Shown: positions 35,262 through 43,629 of the stretch, piece after piece | Layout: every line of letters starts with the position of its first letter | How positions within the stretch are numbered: the first letter of the stretch is position 1 | DNA from: Ectothiorhodospiraceae bacterium | GTDB lineage: Bacteria > Pseudomonadota > Gammaproteobacteria > HK1 | Direction: 5' to 3' | Assembly (NCBI GenBank): GCA_024234875.1 | Contig: JACKNM010000011.1 | Location: 134,486 to 198,485, forward strand | DNA length: 64,000 bases | Notes under the pieces: model-generated | What the model saw: the letters and a program-made list of their open reading frames with translations, nothing else | The model's database searches: none | What the model was told of the DNA's origin: nothing | Position numbers and translations under genes: made by a program

Positions 35262-35624
35262 TCAGGCTCCGGCCCGTCCCGGCGGGATATCACCGAGCGC
35301 CGTGATCAGCCGCGGGACGTCGTCTCGGATAATGCTCCAGAGGATGTCGTTGTCCATGCCGAGCTACGCGTGAATGAGGCGGTTGCGGGTAGCGATCAGC
35401 TGCCGCGACGGGATGTCGTGATACTCCTCGCGGACGTGCTCCGGGATCCGAGTCGCGGCCTCGCCGATGAGCTCGATATTGCGAATGGTCGCATCGTAGA
35501 CCATGGGGCTGGCTTCGAAGGTGGCCAGGTCGAGGCCGGCCGTGTAGTCGACGACTCGCCGAGCGAATCGAAGCATGTCAGCGACGTGGAGTCGCCAGTC
35601 CCGTACCGGAGACCGCTCAGACAT
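35262..35624 (-). pseudogene. HepT-family toxin interrupted by an amber codon
   Basis: A HEPN-fold (DUF86) ribonuclease toxin of the MNT/HepT system. MSERSPVRDWRLHVADMLRFARRV to ATRNRLIHA reads openly for 86 codons, then TAG (35364-35366), then the same frame continues with LGMDNDILWSIIRDDVPRLITALGDI, the normal HepT ending, to a stop at 35262. In HepT the active-site motif is RX4HXY; here it is RNRLIHA followed by the stop, so the amber falls exactly on the Tyr codon (TAC/TAT to TAG, one base). The toxin is therefore probably dead. The 5' end overlaps the MNT gene by 8 bp. Confidence 0.85.
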
Positions 35625-35907
35625 CGATGGCCTCGCGCTCGACGTGGGGTCGGAGCTCTGGGCGCAGGGCCTTGTCGGTGACGAGGTCGACGGCACAGCC
35701 GAGCAGGTCCTCGAGATAGAACAAGACGCCGAAGTATTGCCCAGACGTGGCGGGGCCGTCGAAGCCGACCAACACGTCGATGTCGCTGTCCGAGCGGGCA
35801 GCCCCGCGGGCGACCGAGCCGAAGACGGCGAGTGTCCTGACCCCGTAGCGTTCGGCCAGAAGGGGCTTGTGCCTTGCGAGCAAGTCGAGAGCGTGCTGTC
35901 GGTCCAT
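35617..35907 (-). CDS. MNT-family nucleotidyltransferase antitoxin
   Basis: A 96-residue minimal nucleotidyltransferase. It carries GSVARGAARSDSDIDVLVGFD, the GSX10DXD motif (G30, S31, D42, D44). In characterised pairs MNT AMPylates the HepT Tyr to neutralise it. The ATG at 35907 gives the family start MDRQHALDLLARHKP. The gene is intact although its toxin partner is broken. Confidence 0.9.
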   Translation of the reverse strand: MDRQHALDLLARHKPLLAERYGVRTLAVFGSVARGAARSDSDIDVLVGFDGPATSGQYFGVLFYLEDLLGCAVDLVTDKALRPELRPHVEREAIDV

Positions 35908-36086
35908 GATGGGATCGTCGGGCGGCTGACTCGTGAGGGTCGAGTCTACGCGGACGGCGGTTCGGTCGCGATCGCGCGGTCGTAGGGCCTGGCCGAGTGG
36001 CGCGCCGTGCTGGGATTGAAGTAATAGAAAGTGTATTTCGCGAATGGCCCGCCCGGGTGTCCGAGCGGATGGGTCCAACCGCCCCG

Positions 36087-36307
36087 CAGGTACACCACAG
36101 GTACAGTGCGAAGTCGCCGCCCTGGACGCTAGATTGTCCCCGATTGCGCTAACTCCATCTTCGGCCTCGGAAAAGGGTGTTCACTCGAGTACACTCCTTT
36201 GCGCTCGATTTCTCTTGCGTATCAAAGAGATACAGGGTTCTCGGGGAACTCGAAATCGGTTGGGGGCATTACTTCCTGCGTGGGTTCGAATCCCACCCTC
36301 TCCGCCA
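36087..36307 (+). repeat. Attachment-site copy B: element end plus tRNA-Ser 3' remnant
   Basis: tRNA-Ser 3' segment at 36248-36307 preceded by the same conserved 160 bp as copy A, with GGTACA repeats at 36087-36109. Copy B keeps the full GGGGGCATT variable-arm sequence of the real tRNA and is the best preserved. Confidence 0.8.
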
Positions 36308-36406
36308 AATCAATGAGTTACGGTTCTGCTGGCCTCGCGGCGGAAAAGTGCCAGGTACAAGTCTGGTACAGTGCCGCTCTCACGAGTCTCTCTCCCGGGC
36401 CTTCTC

Positions 36407-36913
36407 ATGGCCACTATCACCCGTAACTCCGCCGGCAATTGGAAGGCCCTGGTGCGCCTCGTGGGGTGGCCCACGGTGAGCAAGACGTTCCCGCGCCGGC
36501 GCATGGCGCAGGTGTGGGCGTTACAGGTCGACGTGGCGATGGACGACGGTTCGTTCGTCGACCGGCGGTTGGCCGAGCGCACGCTCTGCAAGGGGGCGTT
36601 GGCGCGGTATCTGGGCGAGGTCCGCAGTGGCGCCGTGCCGCACGTGGTTGACCGCGACCTCGATGCGCTCTCGGTCCCATTGGTGGCGGGGCTCGGGGCG
36701 TATAGCCTTGCCGCGTTGACGCGCGACGCCGTGGCGCAGTACGCGGATGACCGCGTTGCGCGGCTTCGTCGGCAGGGCCGCGATGCAGACGCAGCGCGAG
36801 CCGCGGTGGCTCAAGAGCTCGGCCTGCTCCGCGCGATGTTCGAGACCGCCATCGGTAGGTGGAAGGTCGGGCTCACCGAGAACCCGGTGCCGCGCACGCA
36901 AATCTCTGACTGA
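36407..36913 (+). pseudogene. Tyrosine-recombinase integrase, N-terminal part only
   Basis: A 168-codon frame directly after attachment copy B. MATITRNSAGNWKALVRLVGWPTVSKTFPRRRMAQVWALQVDVAMDDGSFVDRRLAERTLCKGALARYLGEV is the arm-binding and linker region of tRNA-targeting phage integrases, and LAALTRDAVAQYADDRVARLRRQGRDADAARAAVAQELGLLRAMFETAIGRWKVGLTENPV is the core-binding domain. The catalytic domain with its R-HxxR-Y residues is absent; the frame stops and unrelated sequence follows. The element can no longer excise itself with this gene. Confidence 0.85.
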
Positions 36914-37175
36914 ATCCCTCCGGCATTCTTGGCAGGCGGTTGCCAGCACGTGCCGGGCTGCGCGCGTTCCGGCGAAACGAGCAGTCTCGAAGTCACGACG
37001 GTCAGCCCGAGCAAGTCCAGCGCCACCGAGCCCGTCACGGCACCGTGTACCCTGCCCAAATCGACGACCAGCGTGTCATCGATGAACTCCCACGAATCGT
37101 CGTCACCCGTGGACCTGATCGTGTCACCAGGGACCCGGGCCGGGCAGCCTGGATCATCGCGCTCCGACGAGGACC

Positions 37176-37766
37176 TTAACCCAGCGCCACGACCCTGCCC
37201 TCCTCGTGGGACCGCTCCATGGCGTCTATCAATGCGTGGCGGCGCACCGCGTCGCGAAAATCGGGTGCATCCGATGCACCGGACCGCAGGGCCCCGGCAA
37301 AGCGAGCGTAGGCCTGCGCAACGTTGCGGCCCGGGCCGGCGGCCATGTCCGCCGGGATGAGCCGGTAGCTGTCGGGCGGCGTGATCTCCGCCATCTCCGC
37401 CCTGCTAATGGCGAGGCGGATCCGGTTCGGCTCGATGTTGACCGAGTTCGAGCTCAGCACCAGGGTGCCCTTGCGTCCGCACAACTCGATGCAGGTGCCG
37501 CTCGCGTTGTAGCGGACGCTCGCCGCCTGAAAGGACACCCCCGCGGCGGAAACCGTATCCGGCGCGTCCACGGGGAAGTCCTCCCCGGTGACGGCGTGCT
37601 TCCACAGGGTGATACGCGTCGTCACTCTTGCAGCAATCTCGGCGAACTCGCCCGCCATGTGGCACAGCGCGTCGATGGTGTCCGCGCCGGGGATGGTCAT
37701 GGGGTTGGCGCCGTTCTTACGGATCCCCTGCCAGATGTACAGCCCCTGTTGCAGGGCACGGCACAT
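37176..37766 (-). pseudogene. Truncated Gfo/Idh/MocA-family oxidoreductase
   Basis: About 190 codons corresponding to the C-terminal half of the oxidoreductase at 41872-42972 (IWQGIRKNGANPMTIPGADTIDALCHMAGEFAEIAARVTTRITLWKHAVTGEDFP). The NAD-binding half is missing and a 7-residue in-frame deletion is present (VSAAGVSFQ for VSAAGVLVNGAEVSFQ). Both copies lie the same distance behind an integrase remnant, so they come from a duplicated element. Confidence 0.85.
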
Positions 37767-37873
37767 CGGTGCTCCATTCCTCCTATCTCGCCACCACGCA
37801 CGTGCTGTTTGAGCCCCACGACTTCATCGCTTGCGTCGCCGCACTCGGTGCCCCGGCTCACGGCCCACCTGAC

Positions 37874-38290
37874 TCATCGGCCTTCCCAAGGATTCACCAG
37901 CTCCACGGGGACGGCGGCGAAGTCCCGGACATTGCGAGTGGCCAGCCGTCCGTCGTTTACGATCGTGATGGATGCGATCATCCCGTCCGGAGCCGAGAGG
38001 CGCGCCCCGGCCCGATACGCATCGCCCATGATCTCGCCGTAGACGAGGGCCGCGCGCTCCGTAAGCGCGAAGATGCGTCCGGCAAACCGAAGACGCCAGG
38101 CGTCCAGACCCTGCTGTAGCAGGGTCGAGCGCTCATCGGGCTGGATTTTCGCGATCCCATAGGCGAGCTCCGCGATCGTCACCGCCGGTATCGCGAGCGA
38201 GTCGTCGTGGATCGCGAGCCAGGTCATCACCTCGGGGCTCGGCGACCGACGTAGGGTCTCCGAGATGACATTGGTGTCGAGGAAGATCAC
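37874..38290 (-). CDS. PIN-domain toxin (VapC family)
   Basis: A 138-residue toxin: IFLDTNVISETLRRSPSPEVMTWLA, TIAELAYGI and LSAPDGMIASITIVNDGRLATRNVRDF supply the PIN acids. The GTG start at 38290 overlaps the antitoxin stop (GTGA). It resembles FitB-type VapC toxins. Confidence 0.92.
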   Translation of the reverse strand: MIFLDTNVISETLRRSPSPEVMTWLAIHDDSLAIPAVTIAELAYGIAKIQPDERSTLLQQGLDAWRLRFAGRIFALTERAALVYGEIMGDAYRAGARLSAPDGMIASITIVNDGRLATRNVRDFAAVPVELVNPWEGR

Positions 38291-38535
38291 AAATCGACGC
38301 CTGCGTGGGCCCGCCGCTCTGCACGGAGGACCTCTTCCAGGTCGAGGTTGGTCGCGAAGCGGCGATTCAGCTCTGTGTAGAACTCGGCTGCCGGTACCCG
38401 GCCGGTCTGATGAGCAGCGTACTCCTCCAGCGCGCGTTCGACGATCTCGGCGACGGTACGACGCTCGCGTTTGGCCAGTTCGTGGGCGAGCTGGCGGGCC
38501 CGAGCGCTGCGAACGGAGAGCTGAGGCTCGGGCAT
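38287..38535 (-). CDS. VapB-family antitoxin
   Basis: An 82-residue antitoxin: LSVRSARARQLAHELAKRERRTVAEIVERALEEYAAHQTG is the Rv0623/VapB-like DNA-binding start, followed by a helical tail. CAGGAG 6 bp before the ATG at 38535 supports the start. Pairs with the overlapping toxin gene. Confidence 0.9.
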   Translation of the reverse strand: MPEPQLSVRSARARQLAHELAKRERRTVAEIVERALEEYAAHQTGRVPAAEFYTELNRRFATNLDLEEVLRAERRAHAGVDL

Positions 38536-38756
38536 CGATTGCTCCTGTGCGGGAGGCGGAGCTTTCGATTCTGGCGGGTAGCCATCCAGATGGCAATTGC
38601 CGGCAATTGGTGTTGGTGGTCTCATGGCAGCGGAAAGAGGTCACGTCCAACATCGAGATATTGGCTCGATTGCCGCATCCTTCCCGGCCATGTCCTCCTT
38701 TGCATCAAGTTGGAAGGCGTCCTGTGCCACGTGACCGTCAGGGAGATTGCCTGGCG

Positions 38757-39263
38757 GTGCCGTCGAGCGCGCTGGACAGCGCCTCGCTCTTCGACCTCTA
38801 CCGACTGCACGTGGCGGTCGGCAAGATGCTCGACGACCCCGCCCGAATCGTGCGCGTGAAGTACGCGCTGCGACCCGGTCAGCAGGTGACGTTCCTGGAC
38901 GAGCGCGGGCAGCGGCTCGTCGGCGCGCGGGTGCTGCAGGTCAAGCAGACGCGGGCGACGGTCGAGGAGCTCGCGACCGGTAAGCACTGGGTGATTCCGC
39001 TGTTCGTGATCAACGTCGACGGGGCCGAGGTGTGCCCGGCGGCGCCGTCGCCGAGTGTGGGGCGAGACTCGCTGCGGGTGGGTGACGCGGTGGCATTCAC
39101 CGGCCGGGACGGCCAGACGGAGATCGGGACGGTGGTGAAGCTCAATCCGCGCCGGGCGAAGGTGCGCGTCGGGCCGACGGTGTGGGCGGTGCCGTACGAG
39201 TTGCTGAGCCCGGTGATCGAGGGCGAGCGTAGTGGGGGAGAGCTGATCCCGGCCGGGGACTGA
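38757..39263 (+). CDS. Two-repeat SH3/KOW-like hypothetical protein
   Basis: A 168-residue protein with an N-terminal helix (LDSASLFDLYRLHVAVGKMLDDPARIVRVKYA) and two beta-rich repeats, LRPGQQVTFLDERGQRLVGARVLQVKQTRATVEEL and LRVGDAVAFTGRDGQTEIGTVVKLNPRRAKVRVG. I do not recognise a named family. The repeats look like KOW/SH3-like barrels, which often bind RNA, DNA or protein. The GTG at 38757 follows GGGAG at a long spacing; compared with the 30478 copy the first 10 residues differ, so its 5' end may be rearranged. It converges on the TOTE helicase remnant. Confidence 0.75.
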   Translation: MPSSALDSASLFDLYRLHVAVGKMLDDPARIVRVKYALRPGQQVTFLDERGQRLVGARVLQVKQTRATVEELATGKHWVIPLFVINVDGAEVCPAAPSPSVGRDSLRVGDAVAFTGRDGQTEIGTVVKLNPRRAKVRVGPTVWAVPYELLSPVIEGERSGGELIPAGD

Positions 39264-39269
39264 GACCAG

Positions 39270-40226
39270 TCACCTCGGTGCAGTGGTGTTCGCCCGCAGC
39301 TCCGGCGTCCTTTCGTCACGGATCTGGTACCCCATCGCCCGATAGCCAGCGGCGCGCTTTCGCCACATCCGAACCAACGCAGGGTTGCCGCCATCGACGA
39401 CGTCGATGACTCGGATGTCGGTCTTCGTCGCCGCCTCTCGGTGCAGGCGGCCGACGTACTGCTGCAATGTGCCCCGCCATGCGATCGGCATCGCGAGCAC
39501 CAGGGTGTCGAGTGGTGAGTGGTCGAAGCCCTCCCCGACCAGCCGCCCAGTCGCAAGAAGGATCCGCGGCGCGTCCGCGAGGAGCACGCGCAGTGCTGCC
39601 AGTGTGGCCTCGCGCTCGCGCCGGCGCATCCGTCCGACGAGGGTGAGCAGCGATTCGATATCGGCGCCGAGAACAGCACGGAGCGCGTCGACGTGGCTGG
39701 CTCGCTCCGTCAGAACGAGCACCTTGCGGCCGTCTCGATACGCCTGGCGCACCATCTGGGCGATGGCCTCGGTTCGGGCGATGTCCTCGGCGAGGCATCG
39801 AAAGACTTCCTGGATCCCTGCCTCGACTGGCGACGCGAGTGGCTCCGGTCGGATGATCCGCGGCTCGTTCCACACCGGTCGGCGCATCACCTGCGCCCGA
39901 TAGAACTCGGGGTTCTGGAAGGCGGCGATTCGGATCAGGCGGTTGGCGAGTGGCGGGGTGAGTTGCGACCGCTCGAAGTCGATCCGATCAGCGACCGTGA
40001 TCGTGATCTGGCTCGGCCGCGCCGCCGCGGGCAGCGGAGGCGGTCGGGCTCGACCGTTCCAGGGTGCATGCTCGTCCTCCTCCTCGATGAACCGCACGTC
40101 CAGTGGGTGACCGCCGGCGGTGAGTGACTGGATTGCTGGCTCGACCTTGCCCGCCGGCAGCGGCTGAACTGACGCAAGGAACCCCCACTGATCAGGGTGT
40201 GGAACGAGATTCTCGTCGACGAACAC
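39270..40226 (-). pseudogene. TOTE-type conflict helicase/primase remnant (primase tail and helicase C-domain)
   Basis: The frame begins inside the primase part (RTVFVDENLVPHPDQWGFLASVQPLPAGKVEPAI). It passes through SQITITVADRIDFERSQLTPPLANRLIRIAAFQNPEFYRAQ and then jumps from RPEPLASPVE to the second RecA-like domain (KVLVLTERASHVDALRAVLG; ILLATGRLVGEGFDHSPLDTLVLAMPIAWRGTLQQYVGRLHR). The first motor domain with Walker A and B is deleted, as is the N-terminal primase. It complements the fragment at 14772-15530. The 3' end is intact. Confidence 0.68.
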
Positions 40227-40354
40227 CGTCCGTCCGAGCTCGCGGGCAGCGCGCTGCAGCGCATGTCGCTCACCGCGCGCGACCGGACTCGGGCCGCCGG
40301 CGGTCCCTTACCACGATGCCCTCCTGTCGACGCGATCGCGGCGCCCGGTCGCGA

Positions 40355-40440
40355 TCCCCGCGATGCTCGAGCCAGTTCTCGATTCGCAACTCGTCACCCC
40401 GAGCGAACTGCTCGACGAAGCACATCCCGAGGTCTGGCAT
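40355..40440 (-). pseudogene. VapC C-terminal fragment
   Basis: The minus strand reads CFVEQFARGDELRIENWLEHRG, matching the end of the VapC at 34416 (NNVREFARVDGLRIDNWLDDG). No further toxin sequence flanks it; it abuts the TOTE remnant. Confidence 0.6.
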
Positions 40441-40471
40441 TGCCCGGGGTCATGGTGAGTTCTTGGCTGCG

Positions 40472-40888
40472 TCATCGACCCGCAATGACCTCCAGAAAGG
40501 CACGTGCCGTCACGATACGGGTGGACTCGACGGTGCCGAGGGCCAGCAGATCGCGCCTGTCCCCGGTCACCAGATAGTCAGCGCGCCCGGCCACCGCGGC
40601 GGCGAGGATCGGATTGTCGTGCGGGTCCGGTGAGAGGTCGATTGACGGTAGCGCATCGAGCACGATCGCGGCGCGGCGCAATCCGCGTACGAGCCTGCCG
40701 GCCTCGGCGTGCCGGAGGAAGGGGCGAAGCTTCGGATAGCGCGAGACACGGCGGAACTCGTCCAACTGCCACCGCGAGGTCACGAGCTGTAAGCGCTTGC
40801 GACGCCAGGCCTGGTAGATCACGTCGGGCGGAGTTCCGGTGGAGATGAGCGCGGCGACGAGGATGCCGGTGTCCAGCACGACACGCAC
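40472..40888 (-). CDS. PIN-domain toxin (COG1569-like)
   Basis: A 138-residue PIN protein: VVLDTGILVAALISTGTPPDVIYQAW, SRWQLDEFRRVSRYPKLRPF and PDPHDNPILAAAVAGRADYLVTGDRRDLL. The usual Asn of DTN is Gly here (DTG). It pairs with the ribbon-helix-helix protein gene 16 bp upstream. Confidence 0.88.
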   Translation of the reverse strand: MRVVLDTGILVAALISTGTPPDVIYQAWRRKRLQLVTSRWQLDEFRRVSRYPKLRPFLRHAEAGRLVRGLRRAAIVLDALPSIDLSPDPHDNPILAAAVAGRADYLVTGDRRDLLALGTVESTRIVTARAFLEVIAGR

Positions 40889-40904
40889 GGTGAGTCGCCC
40901 GTGA

Positions 40905-41126
40905 TCAGCTCATCGCCTCGTCGATGGCATCGAGGATCTCGGTCTGGGAAAAGGGCCGGTTGCGGTCCTTGACGCCTTGGACGGTCAGCTCGAAGAGGCG
41001 GGCCTGCACCGCATCGTCGACGAAGCGGGAGAGGTCTCCCTTCTTGGTGCCCTTCGATGCGAGGTAGGTCCGCAGCGCGCGGTCGGTTTCCTCGTCGACG
41101 ACGACGGACCATCGGACGTTGGACAT
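40905..41126 (-). CDS. Ribbon-helix-helix antitoxin
   Basis: A 73-residue antitoxin, MSNVRWSVVVDEETDRALRTYLASKGTKKGDLSRFVDDAVQARLFELTV, with a C-terminal helix (FSQTEILDAIDEAMS). The AT-rich sequence 41158-41180 just upstream should hold promoter and operator. Confidence 0.85.
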   Translation of the reverse strand: MSNVRWSVVVDEETDRALRTYLASKGTKKGDLSRFVDDAVQARLFELTVQGVKDRNRPFSQTEILDAIDEAMS

Positions 41127-41236
41127 GGTGGCGATCCCGGCAAGCCTTGAGGAGCGCGTATAAGTGTATATGCGTTTATCCGCCTTCGGCAGTGGTGGCG
41201 GCGTTCGCGCGGATATGGGCCGGCGCCGGTTCCCCG

Positions 41237-41457
41237 CAGGTACACCACAGGTACAGTGCGAAGTCGCCGCCCTGGACTCTTGATTGCGCTCGAATGCGCT
41301 AACTCGCTCTTCGGCCTCGGAAAAGGGCGTTCGCTCGAGTACACTCGTTTGCGCTCGATTTCTCTTTCGTATCAAAGAGGTATAGAGTTCTCAGGGAGCT
41401 CGAAATCGGTCGGGGGTATTACTTCCGGCGGGGGTTCGAATCCGACCCTCTCGGCCG
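41237..41457 (+). repeat. Attachment-site copy C: degenerate tRNA-Ser 3' remnant
   Basis: Same organisation as copies A and B, with GGTACA repeats at 41237-41259 and the tRNA-derived part at 41398-41457. Several substitutions (TCCGACCCTCTCGGCCG for the acceptor end) suggest it is the oldest copy. Confidence 0.75.
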
Positions 41458-41559
41458 AATCAATGGGATACGACTCGTCGGGGGTCACGCCGCGGATGTG
41501 CCAGGGGCAAGTCTGGCGCAATGCCGTCCTCGCGAGCCCAACCACCGGGCCCGCTCACG

Positions 41560-41810
41560 GTCTCCATCACGCCCAAATCCGCCGGCAACCGGAAGGCCCA
41601 TGTGCGCGGCGCGGGGTGGCCCACGGTGAGCAAGTCATTCCCGCGCAGGCGCTTGGCGCATCTGCGGGTGTTGTGGGTCGAGGTGGCGATGGACGAGGCG
41701 GTGCACGTCGACCGGTGGATGGCCGAGCGCACTCTCTGCAATCGTGGGTTGACGCGCCAACTGGACGACGTCCGCAGTGGCACCGTGCGCGGCAACGATG
41801 GTGAGTCTCG
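41560..41810 (+). pseudogene. Degenerate integrase N-terminal fragment
   Basis: Reads VSITPKSAGNRKAHVRGAGWPTVSKSFPRRRLAHLRVLWVEVAMDEAVHVDRWMAERTLCNRGLTRQLDDVRSG, aligned residue by residue with the fragment at 36407. The start codon is changed (ATG to ACG) and the rest of the gene is gone. Confidence 0.8.
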
Positions 41811-41871
41811 TCGCGTCCGCCCACCGCCACCGAGCCCGGCACCGCTTCGCGTGCACGGCCCGACGAGAACC

Positions 41872-42972
41872 TCAAGCCAGCGCCACGCGCCTGCCTTCCT
41901 CGTGAGACCGCTCCATGGCGTCTATCAGTGCGTGGCGGCGCACCGCGTCGTCGAAATCAGGCGTCTCCGACGCACCGGAGCGCAGAGCGCGGGCGAAGCG
42001 AGCGTAGGCCTGGGCGACGTTACGGCCCGGGCCGGCGGCCATGTCCGCCGGGATCAGCCGGTAGCGATCGGGCGGTGCGACCTCCGCCAGCTCCGCCTTG
42101 CCGACGGCGAGGTGAATCCGGCTCGGCCCGATGTTGACCGAGTCCGAGCGCAGCACCAGGGTACCCTTGCGTCCGTACAACTCGATGCACGTGCCGCTCG
42201 CGTTGTAGGGGACGCTCGCCACCTGAAAGGACACCTCCGCGCCGTTCACCAGCACCCCTGCTGCGGAAACCGTATCCGGCGCGTCCACCGGGAAGTCCTC
42301 TCCGGTGACGGCGTGCTTCCACATGGTGATCCGCGTCGTCACTCTTGCAGCGATCTCGGCGAACTCGCCGGCCATGTAGCACAGCGCGTCGATGGTGTGC
42401 CCGCCGGGGATGGTCATCGGGTTGGCACCGTTCTTACGGATCCCCTGCCAGATGCGGCCATCCCCGCGCTCGGGGATCGCGTTGACGATGACCCGCGCGT
42501 TGACCGAGACGAGATCACCGATCTCGCCGCTCGCGACGATGTCACGGGCATACATCACCGCAGGGTCGCTCTGCGCTTGCAGTCCGACCAGAGTCCGGAC
42601 ACCCGCCGCACCGGCCGCACCGGCCATCTCCGTCGCCTCGGCCAAATGCGCCCCCAGCGGCCACTCACAGCACACCGGCTTCCCGGCTCCGATCGCGGCC
42701 ATGACCAGGTCCCGGTGCCAGGGCACGCGCACCACCACCGCGACCAGATCGACCTCGGGGTGAGCCACCATCTCGCCCATGTCGTGAAAGGCAAGCTCCG
42801 CGCCGAACTTCTCGGCCGACGCTCTCGCAGTCCCCTCGTGGGCGGTGCACACGGCCTTCAACTCGAAGCCGGGCAACGCCCGCAAGGCCGGCACGTGGGC
42901 GTTGGCGCCCCACCCGCTACCGCCCGGCGTCACGGTTGCCCCGACGATTCCGACCCTGATCGTGTCCGTCAT
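41872..42972 (-). CDS. Gfo/Idh/MocA-family oxidoreductase
   Basis: A 366-residue NAD(P)-dependent oxidoreductase. The N-terminal Rossmann fold (IRVGIVGATVTPGGSGWGANAHVPALRALPGFELKAVC) is followed by VDLVAVVVRVPWHRDLVMAAIGAGKPVCCEWPLG, where the usual EKP is EWP. The family acts on sugars, inositols or related polyols, but the substrate is not predictable. The ATG at 42972 gives the family length. The gene is alone behind an integrase remnant; a truncated copy is at 37176-37766. Confidence 0.9.
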   Translation of the reverse strand: MTDTIRVGIVGATVTPGGSGWGANAHVPALRALPGFELKAVCTAHEGTARASAEKFGAELAFHDMGEMVAHPEVDLVAVVVRVPWHRDLVMAAIGAGKPVCCEWPLGAHLAEATEMAGAAGAAGVRTLVGLQAQSDPAVMYARDIVASGEIGDLVSVNARVIVNAIPERGDGRIWQGIRKNGANPMTIPGGHTIDALCYMAGEFAEIAARVTTRITMWKHAVTGEDFPVDAPDTVSAAGVLVNGAEVSFQVASVPYNASGTCIELYGRKGTLVLRSDSVNIGPSRIHLAVGKAELAEVAPPDRYRLIPADMAAGPGRNVAQAYARFARALRSGASETPDFDDAVRRHALIDAMERSHEEGRRVALA

Positions 42973-43047
42973 GCCCACTGCCCTCACGTTGATCTGCGTG
43001 CCCGACCATCGGGCCTGGCACGACATGCTACTGCTTCTCCCTACCAC

Positions 43048-43629
43048 GCATCACAGCCTCCAGCTGGTCCTGAGGCGCGGCCCCCGGCGCATGGACGTGC
43101 CGACCTTCGTCTCCCGCAGCAGCCTGAGTGCCGTCGAGTGGGGCCGCGCCGAGTACGCGATTGCGTGACCGCAGCGACCAGCACACTCGAGATCGGCACC
43201 GATCTCGGCCTCGACCGCGTGGCTCAGGTCGAGGCCTCTCCCGAGCGTGGCAGCATTCCCCCAGTGCCCCACGCGCACCGGCCGGTGCACTGGCGCGTCG
43301 CCGACCTGCATGTTTCTCGCGGCGAGCACCGCACGAGTCGGTGGCGCCGGCGGCGGGGTGTGCACTGGCGGAACGGACCCTGGCGTGGAGATGTCTACCG
43401 CGATTGGTCGGGGGGCCGGACCGGGGCGATGCCGACACGGTGCGTGAAGCCGCGGGGCTCGGTGGGGGGACGTCGACCGGGCGGTGCGCACGCGTGGGGT
43501 GAGCGGGGTGACCGAGATGTTGCTCGCGGATTGAGCGGGAAGTCTGTGGCCGAGCCGGACATCGCGCAGCGGAGCCCGGCTCGGCGACGAGGGAGGGCCG
43601 ACGCGCGCTGGGCCAGAGCCGAGCTCCGG
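43048..43629. other. Degenerate or gene-free region
   Basis: No gene can be supported in 582 bp. A short plus-strand stretch near 43166 (TAATSTLEIGTDLG) resembles the core of luciferase-like monooxygenases, but the surrounding frame is broken, so at most it is a tiny relic. This is probably the right boundary zone of the mosaic island. Confidence 0.4.

Noticed and set aside
43166..43300. Luciferase-like monooxygenase gene fragment
   Set aside because: Only about 14 residues (TAATSTLEIGTDLG) look right; too short to list as a pseudogene.
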